Of a stretch of 64,000 nucleotides of DNA, positions 62,263-64,000 are shown piece by piece (within the stretch, counting starts at the first letter, position 1; each line of letters begins with the position of its first letter). The stretch comes from Clusia tigrina (Eukaryota > Arthropoda > Insecta > Diptera > Clusiidae): the NCBI GenBank assembly GCA_920105625.2, contig OV050032.1, positions 75,001,879 through 75,065,878 of the forward strand. Direction: 5' to 3'. A model generated the notes under the pieces. That model did no database searches. It was not told where the DNA came from and was given only the letters and a program-made list of their open reading frames with translations. A program made the position numbers and the translations under genes.

Positions 62263-64000
62263 CTATGAGCGAAAGCTTAAATTGACAAGAGGAACGAGGA
62301 CTTTATAGTCACAAAATTTCAATATTTTATGACGCTCCAATAAAAAGTTACAAGCCTTTGATTGTTGCAACTTTGATAGGTGTAGGACGCTCCAGTAAAG
62401 TGTTAAAAGCATTTGATAGTGGCAAACTTTGATAGGTGTAGGACGCACCGTATAGAAGTTAGGGCCATCTGAAGTTTTATCAGTGTTTGTTTTAGGACTC
62501 ACGGGTAGCAATGCTATGAGCGATAACTTTAATTGACAAGAGGCTCGAGTACTTTATTGTAACAAATTTTCACGATTTTATGACGCTCCAGTAAAAAGTT
62601 GCAAGCATTTGATTGTTGCAAACTTTGATCGGTATAGGACGCACCGTATAGAAGTTAGGGCCATTTGAAATTTTATATGTGTTTTATTTGGGACTCAAGG
62701 TTAGCATATCTATGAGCGATAGCGTAAAGTGACAAGAGGCACGAGTACTTTATTGTCACAAAATTTGAAGGTTTTATGACGCTCCAGTAAAAAGTTACAA
62801 GCATTTGATTGTTGCAAACTTCGATAGGTGTAGGACGCACCGTATAGAAGTTAGGGCCATTTGAAGTTTTATCAGTGTTTGATTTGGGACTCAAGGGTAG
62901 CATAGCTATGAGCGACAGCTTAAATTGACAAGACGCACGAGGACTTTATTGTCACAAAATTTCAATATTTTATGACGCTCCAGTAAAATGTTACAAGCAT
63001 TTGATTGTTGCAACTTTGATAGGTGTAGGACGCTCCAGTAAAGTGCTAAAAGCATTTTATTGTGGCAATCTTTGATAGGTGTAGGACGCACCGTATAGAA
63101 GTTAGGGCCATTTGAAGTTTTATTAGTGTTTGTTTTGGGTCTCAAGGGTAGCAAAGCTATGAGCGATAACTTTAATTGACAATAGGCTCGAGTACTTTAT
63201 TGTCACAAAATTTCACGATTTTATGACGCTCCAGTAAAAAGTTACAAGCATTTCAATGTTGCAAACTTTGATAGGTGTAGGACGCAACTTTTAGAAGTTA
63301 GGGCCATTTTAAGTTTTATCAGTCTTTGATTTGGGACTCAAGGGTAGCATAGCTATGAGCGAAAGCTTAAATTGACAAGAGGAACGAGAACTTTATTGTC
63401 ACAAAATTTCAATATTTTATGACGCTCCAGTAAAAAGTTACAAGCATTTAATTGTTGCAAACATTGATAGGTGTAGGACGCACCGTATAGAAGTTAGGGC
63501 CATTTGATATTTTATCAGAATTTTATTTTAGACTCAAGGGTAGCATAGCTATTAGCTTTAACTTTAATTGATAAGAGGCTCGAGTATTTTATTGTCACGA
63601 AATTTCAAGATTTTACGACACTCCAGTAAAAAATTACAAGCATTTGATTGTTGCAAACTTCGATAGGCGTAGGACGCACCGTATAGAAGTTAGGGCCATT
63701 TGAAGTTTTATCAGTGTTTGATTTGGGACTCAAGGGTAGCATAGCTATGAGCGAAAGCTTAAATTGACAAGAGGCACGAGGACTTTATAGTCACAAAATT
63801 TCAATATTTTATGACGCTCCAATAAAAAGTTACAAGCCTTTGATTGTTGCAACTTTGATAGGTGTAGGACGCTCCAGTAAAGTGTTAAAAGTATTTGATA
63901 GTGGCAAACTTTGATAGGTGTAGGACGCACCGTATAGAAGTTAGGGCCATTTGAAGTTTTATCAGTGTTTGATTTGGGACTCAAGGGTAGCATAGCTATG
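62263..64000 (+). repeat. Further copy of the 1482-bp higher-order unit
   Basis: The long subtype-K monomer at 62263 recurs at 63745, again 1482 bp later. The block between contains the same monomer order as 56800-60865, including the GACGCAACTTTTAGAAG variant (63282, compare 57747, 60320). The window ends inside the next copy. Confidence 0.8.

Larger units (their letters stand above)
38820..64000 (+). repeat. Right satellite array, same family and orientation
   Basis: The array resumes in phase directly after the retroelement nest and runs to the window end. It uses the same 196-bp monomer and orientation as the left array. Long 251-bp monomers are more regular here, in two subtypes. Subtype K contains AAGTTACAAGCCTTTG and GATAGTGGCAAAC, with phases near 40283, 42074, 43320, 47051, 53121, 54995, 56477, 56728, 58210, 59300, 60978, 62263 and 63745. 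Subtype D contains AGTGCTAAAAGCATTTTATTG and sits near 43963, 46408, 47694, 48533, 49372, 50603, 51443, 52478, 53764, 55638, 57371, 58853, 59943 and 62906. K and D long monomers are usually separated by two or more 196-bp monomers. No genes are seen. Confidence 0.97.

Noticed and set aside
1..64000. Telomeric or rDNA-associated array
   Set aside because: No short telomere repeats, no HeT-A/TART-like organisation and no rRNA sequence were seen; the Jockey pieces are ordinary 5'-truncated or decayed remnants.

Overview
This window looks like pericentromeric or other heterochromatic DNA from a fly, most likely Drosophila or a related higher dipteran. I infer this from an AT-rich tandem satellite with a ~196-bp monomer and from retroelements typical of flies: LOA-clade non-LTR elements with DUF4780-like ORF1s and RNase H, Jockey-clade elements, and BEL/Pao pieces. 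I see no host protein-coding gene, tRNA, rRNA or CRISPR array. The species cannot be named from the sequence alone.

Layout. Positions 1-23781 and 38820-64000 are one satellite family in head-to-tail orientation. The basic monomer is 196 bp. A second form of 251 bp carries an extra ~55-bp tandem copy of one segment. Short and long monomers are assembled into higher-order repeats (HORs): 2057 bp (17640-22757), 2070/1875 bp (48451-53140), 1482/1090 bp (56800-60865, again 62263-64000), and a nested mosaic with 2312, 3536, 4318 and 6630-bp offsets in 4590-16870. The many 60-82 residue minus-strand reading frames here are by-products of the long monomers, not genes.

Positions 23782-38819 are a ~15-kb nest of dead retrotransposons. 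It is flanked by a 12-bp direct repeat and splits one 251-bp satellite monomer, so it entered as, or grew from, a single insertion. Its outer ends are the 5' end (UTR plus ORF1) and the 3' end (RT, RNase H, tail) of one LOA-like family, here called A. Inside, in order, are: an 897-bp duplicate of A's RT/RNase H; an antisense second LOA-like family B (copy B1, nearly complete ORF2); a BEL/Pao scrap; an antisense Jockey 3' end; antisense B2 with an open ORF1; a solo A 3' tail; a BEL/Pao integrase fragment; a Jockey ORF1 and part of its ORF2; then the main A copy.

No element looks able to move on its own: every ORF2 has stops, frameshifts or truncations. Mixed-orientation fossil elements inside satellite resemble a TE graveyard or piRNA-cluster-like locus, but nothing in the sequence proves piRNA production.
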